NCBI GenBank assembly: GCA_959604355.1
Contig: CAUHAO010000007.1
Span: forward strand, 1-64,000
Reading direction: 5' to 3'
Length of the DNA: 64,000 nucleotides
Source of the DNA: an uncultured Eubacteriales bacterium
GTDB taxonomy: Bacteria > Bacillota > Clostridia > Oscillospirales > UBA644
Numbering within the stretch: the stretch's first letter is position 1; each line of letters begins with the position of its first letter. Of the stretch, positions 26,749 to 35,421 are shown in pieces. The notes below the pieces were generated by a model that was not told where the DNA came from, did not search any database, and was given only the letters and a program-made list of their open reading frames with translations. The position numbers and the translations under genes were made by a program.

Positions 26749-27174
26749 TCAGTCTACTACTTCTACGCCCATGCTTCTCGCTGTACCTGCGACCATAGCC
26801 ATAGCCGCTTCTACCGTGGTAGCGTTGAGGTCGGGCATTTTCTGCTCGGCGATAGCTTTAACCTGAGCTTTTGTGATCTTTGCAACCTTTGTCTTATTGG
26901 GAACGCCGGAACCCTTTTCAAGTCCGCAAGCCTTCTTTATAAGAACTGCTGCCGGAGGAGTCTTGGTAATGAAAGAGAAAGAACGGTCAGCATAAACAGT
27001 AATGATAACGGGGATTATAAGACCCATATCACCCTTCGTTCTTTCGTTGAACTCCTTGGTGAATGCCATGATATTGACACCGTGCTGACCGAGAGCCGGA
27101 CCTACCGGAGGAGCCGGGTTTGCCTTGCCTGCAGGTATCTGTAACTTGATATATCCTACAATTTTCTGCGCCAT
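26749..27174 (-). CDS. rplK: 50S ribosomal protein L11
   Basis: A 141-residue L11. The N-terminal domain has KLQIPAGKANPAPPVGPALGQHGVN, which binds the GTPase-associated region and the stringent factor. The C-terminal RNA-binding domain ends in MPDLNA and AMAMVAGTARSMGVEV. It is flanked by nusG and rplA with short gaps and AGGAGG ribosome sites. Confidence 0.97.
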   Translation of the reverse strand: MAQKIVGYIKLQIPAGKANPAPPVGPALGQHGVNIMAFTKEFNERTKGDMGLIIPVIITVYADRSFSFITKTPPAAVLIKKACGLEKGSGVPNKTKVAKITKAQVKAIAEQKMPDLNATTVEAAMAMVAGTARSMGVEVVD

Positions 27175-27233
27175 TGAAGTACGCCTCCTATGCTATACTA
27201 TCAAAATGAATGAATAGTTTTGTTTAATTGGAA

Positions 27234-27752
27234 TCAGAACGGCTCAACCTGATCGAGTTCCAATTCCGCAGGTGTTTCGCGACCGAACATCGAAATAGTA
27301 AGATTGACTTTGTTCAACGGGATGTCGATGCTTTCGACAACACCGGTAAAGCCTTCGAGCGGGCCGCTTACGATCTTTACCTGATCGCCCACAGCGTAAT
27401 CGACTTCTTCGAGATGCTTCATCAAGCCGAGAGAAGCGATCTCTGCGTCGGTCAAAGGAACAGGTTTGCCCTCGGGGCCGACAAAGCCCGTGACGCCGCG
27501 GATATTTCTTACCAAAATCCAGGTGTCATCATTGACTATCATATTGATGAGAACGTAACCGGGAAAAAGTTTATGTTCAACTTCAACCTGTTTGCCGTCG
27601 CGTTCTTCTACGGTCTTTTCCATCGGGATACGGACTTCGGAAATCAGGTCCTGCAGATTGCGCAGACTGACTACCGTTTCTATGCTCGTTTTAACCTTGT
27701 TTTCATACCCCGAGTAGGTATGCAGGACATACCATTTGCCGTTTTCTGCCAT
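27234..27752 (-). CDS. nusG: Transcription termination/antitermination factor NusG
   Basis: A 172-residue NusG. The N-terminal NGN domain has WYVLHTYSGYENKV and the RNA polymerase-binding segment KLFPGYVLI. The KOW domain has GDQVKIVSGPLEGFTGVVESID near residues 120-140. NusG modulates pausing and links RNA polymerase to the ribosome or Rho. No extra domain is present. Confidence 0.97.
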   Translation of the reverse strand: MAENGKWYVLHTYSGYENKVKTSIETVVSLRNLQDLISEVRIPMEKTVEERDGKQVEVEHKLFPGYVLINMIVNDDTWILVRNIRGVTGFVGPEGKPVPLTDAEIASLGLMKHLEEVDYAVGDQVKIVSGPLEGFTGVVESIDIPLNKVNLTISMFGRETPAELELDQVEPF

Positions 27753-27810
27753 AATGACCTCCGTCAGATTTCAATAGGATTGACCAAATCAACAAGTTAC
27801 CGCCGGAAGA

Positions 27811-28038
27811 TCAGACGACCAGACCGAGCAGGTACATGAACAGCGTATCGACAAGTCCGATAAAGACTGCCGAAAGTATCATTGCAGACAGAACAATAAG
27901 AGTATTGTTCAGCATCTGCTTGGGAGACGGCCATACGACCTTGGATACTTCGCTTTTGGTCTCTTTGAAGAAAGATTTGATTTTCGCAAGTTTGCCGGGT
28001 TTTTTGGAAACTGCGGTCTTTTTGGTTTCTTCTGCCAT
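27811..28038 (-). CDS. secE: Preprotein translocase subunit SecE
   Basis: A 75-residue SecE with an amphipathic basic region, the signature SEVSKVVWPSPKQ, and one membrane helix (residues of about 45-70). An ATG three codons upstream (28047) is only 1 nt after the GGAGG. The ATG at 28038 is 10 nt away and is the likely start. Confidence 0.92.
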   Translation of the reverse strand: MAEETKKTAVSKKPGKLAKIKSFFKETKSEVSKVVWPSPKQMLNNTLIVLSAMILSAVFIGLVDTLFMYLLGLVV

Positions 28039-28053
28039 AAAGCTCATACCTCC

Positions 28054-28206
28054 CTATTTGGATTCCTTGTGAAGAGTGTGTTTGCGACAGAACTTGCAGT
28101 ATTTATTCATTTCCAGTCTGTCGGGGTCATTCTTCTTGTTTTTGGTGGTGTTGTAGTTTCTCTGCTTGCACTCTGTGCACGCCATTACAACCTTATCCTT
28201 TCCCAT
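28054..28206 (-). CDS. rpmG: 50S ribosomal protein L33
   Basis: A 50-residue L33 with a complete zinc ribbon: CTEC at residues 10-13 and CKFC near 36-39. This is the C+ (zinc-binding) form of the protein. The sequence MGKDKVVMACTECKQRNY and the ending HKESK fit the family. AAGGAGGT stands 7 nt before the ATG. It is the first gene of the secE-nusG-rplK-rplA operon, a common Firmicute order. Confidence 0.95.
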   Translation of the reverse strand: MGKDKVVMACTECKQRNYNTTKNKKNDPDRLEMNKYCKFCRKHTLHKESK

Positions 28207-28274
28207 ATCGGCACCTCCTTATTATAATTGCCTCCCTTGCGCAATAAAGTGTAAAAAATATAAATTATTGCATC

Positions 28275-28299
28275 AAAAAAAAGCACCTTTACGCAAGGT
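28275..28299 (-). promoter_or_regulatory. Short hairpin with 8-U run at the predicted +1 of the rpmG transcript
   Basis: In the minus-strand RNA ACCUU pairs with AAGGU (loop GCGUA), then GC and eight U follow. It starts at about the first transcribed base. The stem is weak (5 bp), so true termination is doubtful. Confidence 0.35.
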
Positions 28300-28305
28300 A
28301 AGATA

Positions 28306-28334
28306 ATTATATCATATCCTGCGTAAAAATGCAA
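28306..28334 (-). promoter_or_regulatory. Promoter for rpmG-secE-nusG-rplK-rplA
   Basis: TTGCAT (28334-28329), 17 nt and a perfect TATAAT (28311-28306) on the minus strand. A second candidate (TTGATG, 17 nt, TACACT) lies just downstream, after the U-run. Confidence 0.65.
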
Positions 28335-28408
28335 TACAAAAATATGAACATTTTGGAAACTCTGCGCCCTCTATATTATTATATACTGCGATATAGTGCG
28401 AAAAATTA

Positions 28409-29701
28409 TCATTTTCCGAGAACCTTGTCAAGCGCCTGAGAGATATCCGCGATAATATCTTTTACGTCTTCCAGACCTGCTGAAAGCCTTATAGTGCTTT
28501 CATCTATGCCTCCGGCGCGGAGCTGTTCGGGAGAAAGCTGACTATGTGTCGTCGTCGCGGGATGGATTATAAGAGTACGGGCGTCGCATACATTTGCAAC
28601 ATTCTGTATGAGTTGGAGATTGTCGATGAACTCCCCTGTTTTTTCACGGGACGCTTTCAGACCGAAAGTAAAGACGGAAGCGAGGCCCTTTTCGGCGTAG
28701 TATTTCTTGTAAAACGGATAATATTTATTATCTCGGAAAGCGGCGTAATTTACATACGCAACGCGGGGATCCGATTTAAGGAAAAGAGCTATATCACGAG
28801 CGTTATCGGAATGTTTTCTCATACGCAGAGAAAGCGTTTCAAGACCGAGGATCATCATATAGGCATTGAACGCCGACATGCAGGAGCCGAAGTCACGAAG
28901 CATGAGTACGCGGAGTTTCGTGATAAATCCGACATTGCCGAAATCGGTGGCGAAAACTTTTCCGTGATAACTTGCATCGGGCTCGTTCATGGAGCGGAAT
29001 CGGGGATTGCCCGCCCAGTTAAATTTACCGGAATCGACGACGATCCCTCCCATCGAGTTGCCATGACCGTTGATGCACTTCGTTGCGGAATGGATAACGA
29101 TATCCGCGCCGTGTTTTATCGGATTTATGAGATAAGGCGACGTGAAAGTAGAATCGATTATCAGAGGCAGACCGTGTCTGTGGGCAATCTGCGCAAGCAT
29201 TTCGATATCTGCGACATTCGCGTTGGGGTTTCCTATCGTTTCCGCAAAAATGCACTTTGTACGGTCGTTTATCGCCGCTTCGATCTGTTCAGGCTTATCT
29301 ATATCGACGAAATTCGCCTTGATGCCGTATCTTGCAAAGGTCTGTCCGAAGAGATTTATCGCACCACCGTAAATGCAGGACGATGAGACGATTTCATCGC
29401 CCGCGTCGCAAAGTGTAAGCATTGTAAGCGCGATCGCTGAATGTCCGCTCGAAAACGCACACGCCGCGGCACCGCCTTCAAGCGCCGTGACACGTTTTTC
29501 AAAAACGTCGACCGTGGGATTCATCATTCGGGAATATATGTTGCCTTCTTCGGAAAGGTCGAAAAGTTTACGCGCGTGCTCCGTGCTGTCAAAGCGATAC
29601 GCATTGGACATATATATCGGCGGGATATTTACCTTTGTACCCTCTTCGCAGTCAAAACCCGCGTGAACCATAAGAGTATCAAAGCCGTAATCCTTCTCCA
29701 T
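28409..29701 (-). CDS. metY: O-acetylhomoserine sulfhydrylase (Cys/Met metabolism PLP enzyme)
   Basis: A 430-residue enzyme of the Cys/Met metabolism PLP family. It most likely makes homocysteine from O-acetylhomoserine and sulfide. The PLP Lys is in SATKCINGHGNSMGG near residue 210, with SSGHSAIALTML and DSTFTSPYLINPI before it and the GLED ending after it. Length above 420 residues and the insertion after the PLP Lys fit MetY rather than MetB/MetC. It stands alone, divergent from the S11-like gene. No SAM or T-box leader is visible in the short upstream gap. Confidence 0.9.
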   Translation of the reverse strand: MEKDYGFDTLMVHAGFDCEEGTKVNIPPIYMSNAYRFDSTEHARKLFDLSEEGNIYSRMMNPTVDVFEKRVTALEGGAAACAFSSGHSAIALTMLTLCDAGDEIVSSSCIYGGAINLFGQTFARYGIKANFVDIDKPEQIEAAINDRTKCIFAETIGNPNANVADIEMLAQIAHRHGLPLIIDSTFTSPYLINPIKHGADIVIHSATKCINGHGNSMGGIVVDSGKFNWAGNPRFRSMNEPDASYHGKVFATDFGNVGFITKLRVLMLRDFGSCMSAFNAYMMILGLETLSLRMRKHSDNARDIALFLKSDPRVAYVNYAAFRDNKYYPFYKKYYAEKGLASVFTFGLKASREKTGEFIDNLQLIQNVANVCDARTLIIHPATTTHSQLSPEQLRAGGIDESTIRLSAGLEDVKDIIADISQALDKVLGK

Positions 29702-29772
29702 TTGAATACATCTCTCCCCTGTTCTTTTATTTATTTGTGCATAAAATTTTATAATTTTTTCCTACGGAACTA

Positions 29773-29801
29773 TGGAAATTCCGAGGAAAATATGTTATAA
29801 T
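29773..29801 (+). promoter_or_regulatory. Promoter for the S11-like protein gene
   Basis: TGGAAA (29773-29778), a 17-nt spacer and TATAAT (29796-29801) lie about 40 nt before the ATG at 29840. Confidence 0.5.
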
Positions 29802-29839
29802 GGTTATGTAATTCACATTATACCCTCCGGAAGGTCAAC

Positions 29840-31201
29840 ATGTCAAGGACTTTTTTCAAAAATCTTTGTATATTTTTATTATGTGCGGCAGTGTTTTTGT
29901 CCTGCGGCGCACCGTTTTCATTTTCGGCGAAAGCCGAAGAGCCCGAAACGTCATCCGCCGCCGCGATAATAATAAACGCCGACACGGGGCTCGTACTGTA
30001 CGAAAAGAATTCGGAAAGCCCGATTTATTGCGGATTTTTGCCGCGGCTCATGACATGTATCCTGCTTGTCGAAAGCGGGCTCAATCTTGATGAAGAAGTC
30101 ACTTTAACATCAAAAATGCTCGAAGCGGCGCCCGAAAAAATATTGGACGGAAGCGCACACGTTTTCAGCAAAGGCGCGACAATAACGCTGCGAGATCTGA
30201 TGAAAGCGTGCCTTGTGGCTAATTCCCAGGAAGCAGCGGCGGCGATAGCGCTCACCGTATGCAATGACATGACGGATTTCATCATAATGATGAACGAAAA
30301 AGCAAGGTCGATAAAAGCTAAAAACACGCGTTTTGTAAATGTGACGGGATATTGCGATGACGCTGCGAAAGCGTCGCAGTACACCACGGCGTACGATATT
30401 TCCCTCATCACAGCGTACGCGTCGTCGCTCAATTATATTCAGGAGTATTCCGACAAATCATACGTTGACATAACCGTAAAAGACAAAAAACAACGGCTTT
30501 ATACAAAAAACTCACTCGTCGACCCGAACAGCCAGTACTACTGCAAAAAAGCATCCGGCATAGCAATCTCGGGAAACTCCAAAACAGGTTACGCGCTGTC
30601 AACGGCGGCGATCAAAACCGCGACAAAGGATTCACCCGCGATAAACTTCATCTGCTCGGCATATAACATATCGTCCGTGTCATCGCTCTATGCAGACATC
30701 ACAACGCTCATAAATCACGCACTTACAGAATACTCGCCGAAATCCCTCGTCCTCGAAAATGCCCCCGTTGCAGAAATCAAAGTAAAGTACGGCAAACAGG
30801 AGTGGCTGACGCTCTACGCAAAAAGTAAAGTCGCCGCATCATTACCATCTTCAATCGATATACAACATGACATAGTGACCGTATACGACCTGCCCCATGA
30901 GATCGAAGCGCCGGTGACAAAGGGCACGTCTTACGGTACGGTGACTTACATATATAACGGCGACGTCATCGGCATGACAGATCTTTGCGCGGTTACGGAT
31001 ATTTCCATTGACAGCGTAGCCTTGTACACGGAAAAAATAAGCATGCTTTTTGCGAACCCGATTTTCATCACATCGCTCGTAGTCGCAGCACTCCTCATCA
31101 TTGCGTATTCCATCCTTGCGTACGTCAAGAACAAACAGCGTATGAGAGAAAGAAAACGCCGCAGCAGGTCGCGGGTACACCCATCCATCACAAAGAAATA
31201 A
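29840..31201 (+). CDS. S11 D-Ala-D-Ala carboxypeptidase-like protein, catalytic motifs lost
   Basis: A 453-residue exported protein with a signal peptide (residues 1-33), an S11 (DacA/DacF-like) penicillin-binding domain and a C-terminal membrane helix (about 405-428) followed by a very basic tail. The fold is recognisable from NADTGLVLYEKN, VTGYCDDAAKASQYTTAYDISLI and the spacing. The SxxK box aligns with FLPR (66-69), so Ser and Lys are Phe and Arg. The SxN box reads VAN (126-128). The KTG position reads AIS (242-244), although a KTG string occurs six residues later. It probably cannot cleave D-Ala and may bind peptidoglycan or regulate active enzymes. The frame is intact, so it is not a pseudogene. 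Confidence 0.72.
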   Translation: MSRTFFKNLCIFLLCAAVFLSCGAPFSFSAKAEEPETSSAAAIIINADTGLVLYEKNSESPIYCGFLPRLMTCILLVESGLNLDEEVTLTSKMLEAAPEKILDGSAHVFSKGATITLRDLMKACLVANSQEAAAAIALTVCNDMTDFIIMMNEKARSIKAKNTRFVNVTGYCDDAAKASQYTTAYDISLITAYASSLNYIQEYSDKSYVDITVKDKKQRLYTKNSLVDPNSQYYCKKASGIAISGNSKTGYALSTAAIKTATKDSPAINFICSAYNISSVSSLYADITTLINHALTEYSPKSLVLENAPVAEIKVKYGKQEWLTLYAKSKVAASLPSSIDIQHDIVTVYDLPHEIEAPVTKGTSYGTVTYIYNGDVIGMTDLCAVTDISIDSVALYTEKISMLFANPIFITSLVVAALLIIAYSILAYVKNKQRMRERKRRSRSRVHPSITKK

Positions 31202-31208
31202 AACGAAA

Positions 31209-31234
31209 AGGCTTCGGTGGTTTCCGAAGCCTTA
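31209..31234. terminator. Bidirectional terminator between the S11-like and MBL genes
   Basis: AAGGCTTCGG and its complement enclose a 6-nt loop between convergent genes. ATTTTT follows on the plus strand and TTCGTTTT on the minus strand. Confidence 0.8.
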
Positions 31235-31245
31235 TTTTTGAATCT

Positions 31246-32085
31246 TTATATTTCAACGGTCATGCCGTCATACGCGGCGACAAAGCCTTCTTTTTCCGCA
31301 AGCGGGGCAAATTCGTCATACGTTACCCTTCCGTTGTGGGAAAAATGATTAAGACACATAACGGTCTTTTCGTCGATACATCCGAGTTTTTTGAGACGGT
31401 TTCGAACGGCGACGCATTGTTCAAAAGTCATATGTCTGCCGGAATTTTCGTGTTTGACAGCGGACGTACAGTCAAGCGAAACGATGTCGAAATGCGGCGT
31501 GTTTTCTTCGAGCCATTCCCACGTTTCGTCCTTGAGAGGGCCCGTGTCGTGCGCGTAGAAAAGAGATTTTCCGCGACGCTTTACGATATAGATGAATGGC
31601 TCTTCCGTGCTGTGATTCGCGGGAAGCGCCGTCACAAGAAATTCACCTGCCCAGAAACTCTCAAACGCGTAATGACGATATATTCTTGCTCCGCTCGAAT
31701 CTTCATCCGCGTTGAGATCGCTCATCGGACTTGACTTGAGGGGCTCGAGCGTGGGCATGCTTGCATGAAAATTAAGGTACTTGGGCGCCTCGGTAAGATG
31801 TGCGTAACCTTTTCGTCTGAAAGAGACATCATCCGGATAAAGATGATCGGAATGAGAATGTGTCACAAGACAATGCTCTATCTGCGAAAGGTCGATATCG
31901 TTGGTTATAACATGCCAATACGTATCCGGAGGAAAATCTATCAGCAGAGAGTCATCAACAAGCGTTTGCAAACGTGTTCTGATATTTCTGCCGCCCGCTG
32001 CACGTGAGCGTTTGCAGACATCGCATTGGCAGAACAGCGCCGGAACTCCTTCGGCGGCAGCTGTACCGAGAAACTTGACTTTCAT
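31246..32085 (-). CDS. MBL-fold metal-dependent hydrolase (PhnP-like)
   Basis: A 279-residue metallo-beta-lactamase fold enzyme. It has the start MKVKFLGTAAAEGVPALFCQCDVC with PhnP-like Cys residues, the metal motif THSHSDHLYPDD near residue 77, a later His in LPANHSTEEP, Asp in YAHDTGPL and a final His in NHFSHNG. The PhnP/YycJ-like branch includes cyclic phosphodiesterases. No phn genes are nearby, so the substrate is open. It lies 23 nt after the alpha/beta hydrolase gene on the same strand. Confidence 0.83.
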   Translation of the reverse strand: MKVKFLGTAAAEGVPALFCQCDVCKRSRAAGGRNIRTRLQTLVDDSLLIDFPPDTYWHVITNDIDLSQIEHCLVTHSHSDHLYPDDVSFRRKGYAHLTEAPKYLNFHASMPTLEPLKSSPMSDLNADEDSSGARIYRHYAFESFWAGEFLVTALPANHSTEEPFIYIVKRRGKSLFYAHDTGPLKDETWEWLEENTPHFDIVSLDCTSAVKHENSGRHMTFEQCVAVRNRLKKLGCIDEKTVMCLNHFSHNGRVTYDEFAPLAEKEGFVAAYDGMTVEI

Positions 32086-32108
32086 ATTATACTACTCCTG
32101 TCCCGGCG

Positions 32109-33131
32109 TCAGATCCCGACATCCGCGCCTAAATATTTATCAAGGAAATCAATTACAGTATTCATATATTGTTCTTCGTGGGTCATAAACCCGTATATGT
32201 GCAGGGTTGAATGAAATATCTCAATCTCCGCGTTGTTGTTCTTTTCCGCGGCGGAATAAAGCACACGGCTGTTTTCAGACGGAAACACTGAGTCACTGTC
32301 TCCGTGGAGAAAAAGATAACTCTTCGCCTCGGAATTCCGCACGGCGTCAAGCGGAGAAGAATTTTTCATCCGGTTATCCGTGAGCATGTCCATGAAAAAC
32401 TTCGTAACGGTATTGAAAAGTTTATCGTTTATCCCTGTCCAGACGCCGAGATCCGTGTCAAGATACTTTTCAAGGTCAAGATACGAGCTGTCGGCAATCA
32501 CGGCTTCGACAAGCCCGTCTGTCGCCCCCTCATTGACAGCGGCGGCTGCACCGAAGCCCCATCCCATTACGGCGATATGCCGCTGAAGTCTCGTTTCGGA
32601 CGCGTAGCGCACGATAAGCGCGAGTTCATCGGTCTCTTCTGCCCCGAGGGTATAATTCTTACCCGAAGACGTACCGCAGCCCGAATAATCGAAGACGATC
32701 ACGTTGTAGCCTGCGCGGATAAGGTATTTAGCCATGAACATACCGCTTATTTCATTCATTTCTCGGTTCGACTGGTAGTTATGTGAAAAAATGACAGTCT
32801 TTGAATTATCGGTTATTTCAAATTCGTCGCCTTCCGTCTGCGCGGGGATCCACCAGCCGCGCAGAACGTCGCCGTCACGCACTCCGTTTACCGAAAAAGG
32901 CTCGCAGATGATACCGAGCTCGTCGATATGGTCAATGATACACATATACGAAAGCTCTCTGCGTTCGGGTGAGATTAACGACTTCGCGGTAAAGAAGCAT
33001 ATAGCGGTATAAACAACGACAACGCATACAATGACCGCTGCGGCGATCACCGCGGCGACCTTTATTCCGTGAGACTTATTTCCGGCTTTTTTACGATCCA
33101 AAGCTTTTCCCTCTATATCAATAATTCGCAC
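32109..33131 (-). CDS. Membrane-anchored alpha/beta hydrolase fold protein lacking the nucleophile Ser
   Basis: A 340-residue protein. One N-terminal membrane helix (about residues 23-50) is followed by an alpha/beta hydrolase domain outside the membrane. Family marks are FSHNYQSN (oxyanion strand), VIVFDYSGCGTSSG, and LHGDSDSVFP with the acid Asp near 280, then a His near 311. The nucleophile elbow, normally GxSxG, reads GWGFG (190-194), so the Ser is Gly; one base change from AGC to GGC would do this. It may be a pseudo-esterase or use another residue. The gene starts just after the iorB stop and slightly overlaps its end. Confidence 0.78.
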   Translation of the reverse strand: MRIIDIEGKALDRKKAGNKSHGIKVAAVIAAAVIVCVVVVYTAICFFTAKSLISPERRELSYMCIIDHIDELGIICEPFSVNGVRDGDVLRGWWIPAQTEGDEFEITDNSKTVIFSHNYQSNREMNEISGMFMAKYLIRAGYNVIVFDYSGCGTSSGKNYTLGAEETDELALIVRYASETRLQRHIAVMGWGFGAAAAVNEGATDGLVEAVIADSSYLDLEKYLDTDLGVWTGINDKLFNTVTKFFMDMLTDNRMKNSSPLDAVRNSEAKSYLFLHGDSDSVFPSENSRVLYSAAEKNNNAEIEIFHSTLHIYGFMTHEEQYMNTVIDFLDKYLGADVGI

Positions 33132-33687
33132 CGGCAGTGAACGCTTTCTTGTTCACCTCGACGAATTTAGGCTTGACGATCTCCTCAATGGATTTCTCGA
33201 AAAGCTTGCCTTCAATGCCGAGGAACTTCGACGCGACTCCGAGCAGAACGACGTTTACGGCCTTTGCGCTGCCGCATTTTTCCGCCTCCTGAAGCGCGTC
33301 CACACAGACGAGGTCAACACCGAGAGCCTTTATCTTTTCCGGAATGTTTTCGGGGTATTGCTTTGCCCCGATTATTACGGGCATCGGGTCTATTTTCTGA
33401 GTGTTCATTATGAGTTTGCCGTTCGGTGCGAGATACGGCAGAGCGCGTGCCGCTTCGAGCTGCTCGAACGCAAGAATGACGTCCGCGGTCCCCTTCTCGA
33501 TTATCGGAGATGCGACTTTTTCGCCGTAGCGGACGTATGTAACAACGCTTCCGCCGCGCTGAGACATGCCATGTACCTCGGATATTTTAACGTCGTAGCC
33601 GAGATCCGTGAGTGTGTGTCCGAGCAGACGGCTCGCAAGAAGCGTTCCCTGGCCGCCGACCCCGACGATCATTATATTCTTTGTCAT
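33118..33687 (-). CDS. iorB: Indolepyruvate ferredoxin oxidoreductase, beta subunit
   Basis: A 189-residue pyruvate ferredoxin oxidoreductase gamma-type domain. It starts MTKNIMIVGVGGQGTLLASRLLG and continues EVHGMSQRGGSVVTYVRYG, both family marks. With IorA it oxidatively decarboxylates aryl pyruvates from Trp, Phe and Tyr to aryl-acetyl-CoA and passes electrons to ferredoxin. An open frame extends 18 codons upstream, but the ATG at 33687 overlaps the iorA stop as ATGA and matches the family start. Confidence 0.92.
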   Translation of the reverse strand: MTKNIMIVGVGGQGTLLASRLLGHTLTDLGYDVKISEVHGMSQRGGSVVTYVRYGEKVASPIIEKGTADVILAFEQLEAARALPYLAPNGKLIMNTQKIDPMPVIIGAKQYPENIPEKIKALGVDLVCVDALQEAEKCGSAKAVNVVLLGVASKFLGIEGKLFEKSIEEIVKPKFVEVNKKAFTAGANY

Positions 33688-35411
33688 TTCACTATACCTC
33701 CGAATTTGCAGAGTTCCATACACAGACCGCAGCCCACGCAAAGCGTATGGTCTATCTTAACTTTTCCGTTCGACTTATCCACGGAAATCGACGGGCAACC
33801 GATCTTCATGCACATCTTGCAGCCGCGGCATTTTTCCGTATCTATCGAAAACGGCGGATTTATAGTGGCTTTCTTTATCATTATGCAGGGACGGCGCGCG
33901 ATGATGACCGACGGCTCGTCTGCTGCGAGTTCTCTTTTGATGAGAGCCTCAAGTTCGTCTATTCTCTGCGGGTCGATAACGGTCACTCTGTTTATACCCA
34001 CCGCGCGGCAGAGTGCTTCGACATCGACAGAAGTAGTCATATCCCCTTTGAGCGTAATACCCGTTGTCGGGTTCTGCTGATGACCTGTCATACCCGTGAT
34101 GGAATTGTCAAGGATTATGACCGTGCTGTTGCTGCGGTTATACGCGATGTTGATAAGTCCCGTTATACCGGAATGGATGAAGGTAGAGTCGCCTATTACC
34201 GCGACTGTGTTTTTATTCTCGTCGGATGCTTTCGTGAAGCCGTGGATACCCGAAACGGAATAGCCCATACAGACGGTCGCGTCTATGGCATTGAGCGGAG
34301 CCGCGGAACCGAGAGTGTAGCATCCGATATCGCCGTTGACGGTAACACCGAGTTTTTTAAGTACATAGAACACTGAGCGGTGCGGGCACCCCGAGCACAT
34401 AACGGGCGGACGTACGGGTATCTCTTCGGAGAATGTTTTTATCTCCGCGCGTTTGCCGAGAATCTTTTCGGCGATCATAGAGGCGTTTATCTCGCCTATC
34501 ATCGGAAAGAGCTCCTTGCCGACAACGTCAAGACCGAGAACGCGGCAATGCTTTTCAATAACGGGGTCGAGTTCCTCGATGACATATACGGTCTTGTATT
34601 TTTCGCAGAACGTTTTTATCGTTTCCGTCGGCAGAGGATTTACCATTCCGAGTTTGAGGTATGCGGCGGAGTCTCCGAGAGCCTCCTTTGCGTACTGATA
34701 GCATGCGCCGGAAGTGATGATACCGATATCGGACGGATTGTCTTCAACGATGTTCGCACAGAACGTCTCGCTGAATTCCGCAAGATCTCCCATACGCTTT
34801 TCGACCGCTATATGACGCGGCCCCGCGTTCGCAGGTACCATTACGAATTTTGCTGCGTTCTTTTCGTATTTCTTCACCTCGATATTCTCTCTTTCACGCG
34901 TTTCGACAAGGCTCTGGGAATGAGCCACGCGGGTCGAAAGGCGCAGAAGCACGGGGGTATCGAAGTTTTCGGATATTTCATATGCGAGGCGCACGAAGTC
35001 ACGGCATTCCGAAGAATCGGAAGGCTCGAGCATCGGCAGTTTCGCCGCTATTGCGTAATTTCTCGAATCCTGCTCGTTCTGAGACGAGTGCATTCCCGGG
35101 TCGTCCGCAACTGCAATGACAAGCCCCGCGTTGACCCCTGTATACGATGACGTGAACAACGGGTCTGCCGCGACGTTCAAGCCGACATGCTTCATTGCCG
35201 CGAACGATCTCGCGCCTCCGATACATGCTCCTATGGAGACTTCGACAGCGACTTTCTCATTCGGCGCCCATTCCGCGTACATTTCGTCATATTCCGCCGC
35301 GAATTCGGTTATTTCGGTGCTGGGAGTACCCGGATAGGAAGAGATTATCCTGCATCCTGATTCGTACAGACCGCGAGCAATGGCTTCGTTGCCCAAAAAC
35401 AGTTTTTTCAT
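33684..35411 (-). CDS. iorA: Indolepyruvate ferredoxin oxidoreductase, alpha subunit
   Basis: A 575-residue IorA. It has the N-terminal pyrimidine-binding domain (KKLFLGNEAIARGLYESG, then SYPGTPSTEI) and the thiamine diphosphate domain (CSGCPHRSVFYVLKKL, GDIGCYTLG, GDSTFIHSGITGLINIAYN). C-terminal ferredoxin-like 4Fe-4S clusters are CRGCKMCMKIGCP and CVGCGLCMELCKFGG. Length and order are normal. Together with IorB and an acyl-CoA synthetase elsewhere it could conserve energy from aromatic amino acids. Translation may be special: the best ribosome site is 40 nt upstream, beyond a stable hairpin. Confidence 0.95.
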   Translation of the reverse strand: MKKLFLGNEAIARGLYESGCRIISSYPGTPSTEITEFAAEYDEMYAEWAPNEKVAVEVSIGACIGGARSFAAMKHVGLNVAADPLFTSSYTGVNAGLVIAVADDPGMHSSQNEQDSRNYAIAAKLPMLEPSDSSECRDFVRLAYEISENFDTPVLLRLSTRVAHSQSLVETRERENIEVKKYEKNAAKFVMVPANAGPRHIAVEKRMGDLAEFSETFCANIVEDNPSDIGIITSGACYQYAKEALGDSAAYLKLGMVNPLPTETIKTFCEKYKTVYVIEELDPVIEKHCRVLGLDVVGKELFPMIGEINASMIAEKILGKRAEIKTFSEEIPVRPPVMCSGCPHRSVFYVLKKLGVTVNGDIGCYTLGSAAPLNAIDATVCMGYSVSGIHGFTKASDENKNTVAVIGDSTFIHSGITGLINIAYNRSNSTVIILDNSITGMTGHQQNPTTGITLKGDMTTSVDVEALCRAVGINRVTVIDPQRIDELEALIKRELAADEPSVIIARRPCIMIKKATINPPFSIDTEKCRGCKMCMKIGCPSISVDKSNGKVKIDHTLCVGCGLCMELCKFGGIVK

Positions 35412-35421
35412 CTTTTTTCGT

